From: Peristeroidobacter soli
Lineage (GTDB): Bacteria; Pseudomonadota; Gammaproteobacteria; Steroidobacterales; Steroidobacteraceae
Reading direction: 5' to 3'
DNA: 64,000 nt
NCBI RefSeq assembly: GCF_004138485.1
Contig: NZ_RYEV01000008.1
Span: forward strand, 354,921 to 418,920
Under the pieces are notes generated by a model. That model searched no databases. It was not told the origin of the DNA and saw only the letters and a list, made by a program, of their open reading frames with translations. Below, piece by piece: positions 60,945 to 64,000 of the stretch; the first letter of the stretch is position 1; each line of letters opens with the position of its first letter. Made by a program: the position numbers and the translations under genes.

Positions 60945-62353
60945 ACCTTGCCAGGATTCATGATGCCGTTCGGGTCCAGCGCCTGTTTGATGGCGCGCAT
61001 GACTTCGAGCGCGACCGGCGACTCATATCGAGCCAGTTCCTCGCGCTTGAGCCTGCCAATACCATGCTCGGCGCTGATGCTGCCGCCATAGCGCGCGATC
61101 AGATCGTGCACCGCCCGATTGATGTTCGGCGCCAGTCGCAAAAACGATTCATCGTCGCCGTCGATGGGACGGCTCACATTGAAATGCAGGTTGCCGTCGC
61201 CCAGGTGACCGTAGGAAACAATCCGCCCGGTGGGCGCAATCGTGCGCACCAGCTGCGACGCTTCGACAATGAACCGCGGCAGTTCGCTGGTGGTCACCGA
61301 CACGTCGTGCTTGATGCTGGCACCAATGTGATGCTGGGCTGGTGGGATGCTCTCGCGCAGCTTCCAGAACATTTCCCGCTGAGATTCGCTGGAGGCGAGC
61401 GCGGCGTCGGCGATTTCACCTTGTTCCATCGCGGCGGCCAGCTCGGTCTCGATGGCCTCGCGCATCGACTCGGCCTGACGGCCCATGCCGATTTCGAGCA
61501 GCACGTACCAGTCGTGGCGTTGATCGAGCGGATCGGCGGTGTTCGGGATGTATTGGAGGACGAGGTCCAGTGCGAAGCGTGGAATCAGCTCGAACGTCGA
61601 GACCGCGTCGCCGGTGAAGGCGCGCAGTCGAGACAGTAACGAGACGGCATGTTGTGGATCGGGAATGCCGACGAAGGCGGTGACGGTGGTCGCCGGCCGA
61701 GAAAACAATTTGCACGTGGCGGCAGTGATGACGCCTAGCGTGCCTTCGGCGCCCATGAACAGGTTGCGCAGGTCATACCCGGTATTGTCCTTGCGCAGCG
61801 GTTTGAGGTCATCGAGCACGCGCCCGTCGGGCAGCACGACTTCGACGCCGAGAATGAGGTCGCGCATCATGCCGTAGCGGAGCACGGCGGTGCCGCCGGC
61901 ATTGGTCGACAGGTTGCCGCCGAGCTGGCAGGAGCCCTCCGATCCGAGGCTCATTGGGAATAAGCGATCGACGGCAGCCGCTGCCGCCTGCACCTCGGCG
62001 AGCACACAGCCGGCTTCGGCGATCATGGTGTAGTTCAGTGGATCTACTGAACGGATGCGTCGCATGCGGGCGAGCGACAGCACGATCTGCGAACCGTCCT
62101 CACTCGGCGTCGCTCCACCGCAGTAGCTGGTGTTGCCACCGACCGGCACGACGCCCACGCGGGCCTCGTTACACATACGCATGATGGCGGACACTTGCCC
62201 GGTGCTGTCCGGGCGCAGGACCAGCGGCGTCGCGCCCCGATACAGTTTGCGATGGTCGACCAGGAAAGGCTCGATATCCGTCGCCTGATCGAGATAGCCC
62301 TGCGGACCGACGATGCGACGGAGATCGGCGAGCAGGGAGTGGGTGATGCTCAT
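60938..62353 (-). CDS. FAD-linked oxidase of the GlcD/D-lactate dehydrogenase family
   Basis: The 471-residue protein has the FAD-binding PCMH domain (VVPVGGNTSYCGGATPSEDG, SLGSEGSCQLGGNLSTNAGG) and the C-terminal oxidase domain ending in SAEHGIGRLKREELARYES and DPNGIMNPGKVL. It oxidises a 2-hydroxy acid such as D-lactate, D-2-hydroxyglutarate or a D-hydroxy acid. It is divergent from a DSD1-type PLP enzyme only 32 bases away, so the two may act in D-amino/hydroxy acid catabolism. Confidence 0.9.
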   Translation of the reverse strand: MSITHSLLADLRRIVGPQGYLDQATDIEPFLVDHRKLYRGATPLVLRPDSTGQVSAIMRMCNEARVGVVPVGGNTSYCGGATPSEDGSQIVLSLARMRRIRSVDPLNYTMIAEAGCVLAEVQAAAAAVDRLFPMSLGSEGSCQLGGNLSTNAGGTAVLRYGMMRDLILGVEVVLPDGRVLDDLKPLRKDNTGYDLRNLFMGAEGTLGVITAATCKLFSRPATTVTAFVGIPDPQHAVSLLSRLRAFTGDAVSTFELIPRFALDLVLQYIPNTADPLDQRHDWYVLLEIGMGRQAESMREAIETELAAAMEQGEIADAALASSESQREMFWKLRESIPPAQHHIGASIKHDVSVTTSELPRFIVEASQLVRTIAPTGRIVSYGHLGDGNLHFNVSRPIDGDDESFLRLAPNINRAVHDLIARYGGSISAEHGIGRLKREELARYESPVALEVMRAIKQALDPNGIMNPGKVL

Positions 62354-62356
62354 GAG

Positions 62357-62366
62357 GTAAGCTTAC
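62357..62366. promoter_or_regulatory. Palindrome in the divergent FAD-oxidase/DSD1 promoter
   Basis: GTAAGCTTAC is a perfect 10-bp palindrome in the centre of a 32-base divergent gap, so any bound regulator would control both genes. No regulator gene is adjacent. Confidence 0.45.
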
Positions 62367-62385
62367 TCCAACGGAGGAATGACCG

Positions 62386-63522
62386 ATGCTCGATGACTTT
62401 CGCTTACACCAGAGTTTGATCGGCCGCGCCGGCTCGCGGTCCGAGCTCAATACGCCAGTTCTGATCGTCGACCGCGACGCCCTGGAGAGAAACATCCGCC
62501 GGATGGCGGAGCTGTCCCGCAAGCATGGCGTGGCGTTGCGGCCGCATGCCAAGACTCATAAGAGCGTGGATATCGCGAAGCTGCAGATCGCGGCGGGGGC
62601 GGTCGGTCTGTGTTGCGCGAAGCTGGGCGAGGCGGAGGCGCTCGCTGAGGGTGGGGTGGAATCCATCCTGATTACCTCACCGGTGGTGGCGTCGCCGGCA
62701 TTGACGCGGTTGAGTGCGTTGAACGAGAGGATTCGAGACCTGGCGGTGGTCGTGGACAACCCGGCGAACGTTGCGGCGCTGGCGGCGGTGGTGACGAAGC
62801 CCTTGAATGTGTTGATCGATATCGACCCGGGCATCCGGCGCACGGGCGTGCCGTCGGCGGCTGCGGCGGTCGAGTTGTTCAAGGTCATCGGTCAGCATGA
62901 GAATCTTCGCTATCGAGGCGTGCAGATGTACTGCAGTCGACAGCAGCACATTGCGAGCTATCAGGAGCGGATGGCTGCGCTCGCCGAGCGCATGGAGTAT
63001 TTGAAGTCGGTTATCTCGGAGTTGAAAGCTGCGGGTGGCGCGCCGGAGGTGGTGACGGGGGCGGGCACGGGGTCGCATCACATCGATGCGGCGTTGGGTG
63101 TGCTCACTGAGTGGCAGACCGGGTCCTATGTCTTCATGGATCGGCAGTACACGGAGTGCGATCTCGCGAACCAGCCTTCGGTGCCCTATGAGTATTCGTT
63201 GTTCGTGGATGCGAGGGTGGTGAGTGCGAATACGCCGGGGCAGGCCACGATCGACGCTGGGTATAAGGCGTTTGCCACTGATGGTGGGCCGGCGGTGGTG
63301 TTGTCGGGGGCGCCCGAGGGCAGCACTTATCAATTCATGGGCGACGAGCATGGGATTGTGCATGACCCTTCGTCGAAGCATGTCTGGACGATTGGAGATG
63401 CGGTTCGACTGGCTGCCCCGCATTGTGATCCGACGGTGAATTTGTACGATGCGTATCACGTGGTGAGCGGCGAGACGCTCGTTGCGATTTGGCCGGTGAG
63501 TGGGCGGGGGCGGTCTCGGTAA
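62386..63522 (+). CDS. D-threonine aldolase-like (DSD1-family) PLP enzyme
   Basis: The 378-residue protein has an alanine-racemase-type N-terminal domain with the PLP lysine in LRPHAKTHKSVDIA, a conserved YCSRQQH segment, and the C-terminal HCDPTVNLYDAYHVVSG, which places the His and Cys of the metal site. GGAGG lies eight bases before ATG 62386. It is a paralogue of the product of 20129-21277, with a different C-terminal metal motif (HCDPTVNLYD versus HACATAAQH), so the substrates probably differ. It likely works with the divergent FAD oxidase. Confidence 0.85.
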   Translation: MLDDFRLHQSLIGRAGSRSELNTPVLIVDRDALERNIRRMAELSRKHGVALRPHAKTHKSVDIAKLQIAAGAVGLCCAKLGEAEALAEGGVESILITSPVVASPALTRLSALNERIRDLAVVVDNPANVAALAAVVTKPLNVLIDIDPGIRRTGVPSAAAAVELFKVIGQHENLRYRGVQMYCSRQQHIASYQERMAALAERMEYLKSVISELKAAGGAPEVVTGAGTGSHHIDAALGVLTEWQTGSYVFMDRQYTECDLANQPSVPYEYSLFVDARVVSANTPGQATIDAGYKAFATDGGPAVVLSGAPEGSTYQFMGDEHGIVHDPSSKHVWTIGDAVRLAAPHCDPTVNLYDAYHVVSGETLVAIWPVSGRGRSR

Positions 63523-63566
63523 GTTCGCTGTTGCTGGGGCTGGCTGTCGGAGCCGGATTCGGATTT

Positions 63567-63608
63567 TCGGAGTCGGAGTCAGAGTCAGAGTCGGAGTCAG
63601 ATTCGGAG
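63567..63608. repeat. Hexanucleotide tandem repeat
   Basis: Seven consecutive hexamers of the form TCRGAG (TCGGAG or TCAGAG, with one TCAGAT) form a simple-sequence tract just after the PLP gene. Such tracts vary in length by slippage. Confidence 0.9.
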
Positions 63609-63629
63609 GCGTCGGTGGTCCGGCGTCGC

Positions 63630-63781
63630 CAGGGTGGGGGATCTCCTCCCCGGCACCGCGACACACGCCTGCGCACGCTTCGCTCCCGCTGTCGCGGGCG
63701 CCCTGCTGCACCTCCCTGTGGCTGCTATCGGACCGCCATCCCTGGCGGATCCAATTGCCGGGGAGGAGATCCCCCACCCTG
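63630..63781. repeat. Palindromic element with 25-bp perfect terminal inverted repeats
   Basis: The 25 bases at 63630-63654 (beginning CAGGGTGGGGGATC) are the exact reverse complement of 63757-63781, flanking 102 bases. The layout is that of a small MITE-like or foldback element, or a large hairpin. No transposase is inside. No clear target-site duplication is visible at its edges. Confidence 0.85.
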
Positions 63782-63914
63782 ACGCCGCCCGATGCGTCAA
63801 CTGCGCGTTGCGCGTGACGCTGCTCCGACCGTGCGACTGTCAGTTGTGAATTTGAGCGTGCACGTTGTGGAGATGGCGTTGCGGCCGCGCTTGAGCGCAG
63901 CCGCCGCTGTCGCT

Positions 63915-64000
63915 GCTATAACGATCGAGCTCAATTCAGCAGCTAACCTCGGTCACTGCTACATCGATCGAGCTCAACTCAACAGCTAACCTCGGTCGCT
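63915..64000. repeat. 43-bp tandem repeat (two copies, reaches the window edge)
   Basis: Two consecutive units of 43 bases (63915-63957 and 63958-64000) are nearly identical, sharing CGATCGAGCTCAA and CAGCTAACCTCGGTC. The array stops at the window edge, so it may be longer. There are no spacers, so it is not a CRISPR. Confidence 0.88.

Larger units (their letters stand above)
63523..64000. other. Gene-free end region with several repeats
   Basis: No supportable gene lies in these 478 bases; open frames here follow the repeats and have biased composition. It contains a hexamer tract, a long inverted repeat and a tandem 43-bp repeat, listed separately. Confidence 0.6.

Noticed and set aside
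63915..64000. CRISPR-like array
   Set aside because: The 43-bp units follow each other without spacers and there are no cas genes, so it is a tandem repeat.

Overview
The window looks like the chromosome of a high-GC, Gram-negative denitrifying proteobacterium. The evidence is TonB/outer-membrane genes, Lol-type lipoproteins, ferredoxin-linked assimilatory sulfite reduction, NirK/NorB denitrification and FNR-type regulation. The mix is most reminiscent of Gammaproteobacteria near Steroidobacter or Xanthomonadales, but that placement is an inference from gene content. Coding density is high and I saw no rRNA, tRNA or CRISPR array.

Layout. 1-5180: the 5' part of secD, an NhaR-like regulator, rnk, a tandem universal stress protein and an acyl-CoA synthetase. 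5177-14342: a minus-strand denitrification block, in transcription order hemN, fnr, norB (quinol type), nnrS, sirB2-like, nirK (fused to cytochrome c), nirV and Sco. Near-identical FNR/Dnr-type boxes lie upstream of hemN, norB and nirK. 14464-21277: an outer-membrane protein, a short UvrA paralogue, an isochorismatase-like hydrolase, small membrane proteins and a D-threonine aldolase-like PLP enzyme.

21486-28629 is the most unusual region. It holds a TonB-dependent receptor with an STN domain, an asparagine-synthetase-like enzyme resembling lasso-peptide cyclases, a 41-codon gene resembling a lasso precursor, an OprB-like porin and tonB. An 11-bp hairpin separates precursor and cyclase. No leader peptidase (B protein) is visible, and the core peptide does not follow the usual Gly1 plus Asp/Glu7-9 pattern.

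28850-36350: a metal-dependent hydrolase with a divergent TetR regulator, a two-component system, then an accessory patch with a HEPN-like protein, a gene-poor 660-base gap, the translationally coupled TcmP / phage Gp37-Gp68 pair and two small genes. 36361-39111: a two-subunit molybdenum hydroxylase. 39397-52260: ferredoxin-NADP reductase-like enzyme, tesB, then assimilatory sulfur genes (cysI-DUF934, cysB, cysH, cysG, cysK) interrupted by lepB, an SDR, a membrane protein and an MsbA-like ABC exporter; a strong terminator follows cysK. 52474-63522: DUF427, an Mrr-like endonuclease with zinc-binding ends, a methyltransferase, a DUF1801/SRPBCC/ArsR operon with tandem operators, a lipoprotein, an alpha/beta hydrolase, a PhoX-like protein, a DUF3187 remnant, and a divergent FAD oxidase / PLP enzyme pair. 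63523-64000 has no gene but contains three kinds of repeats.
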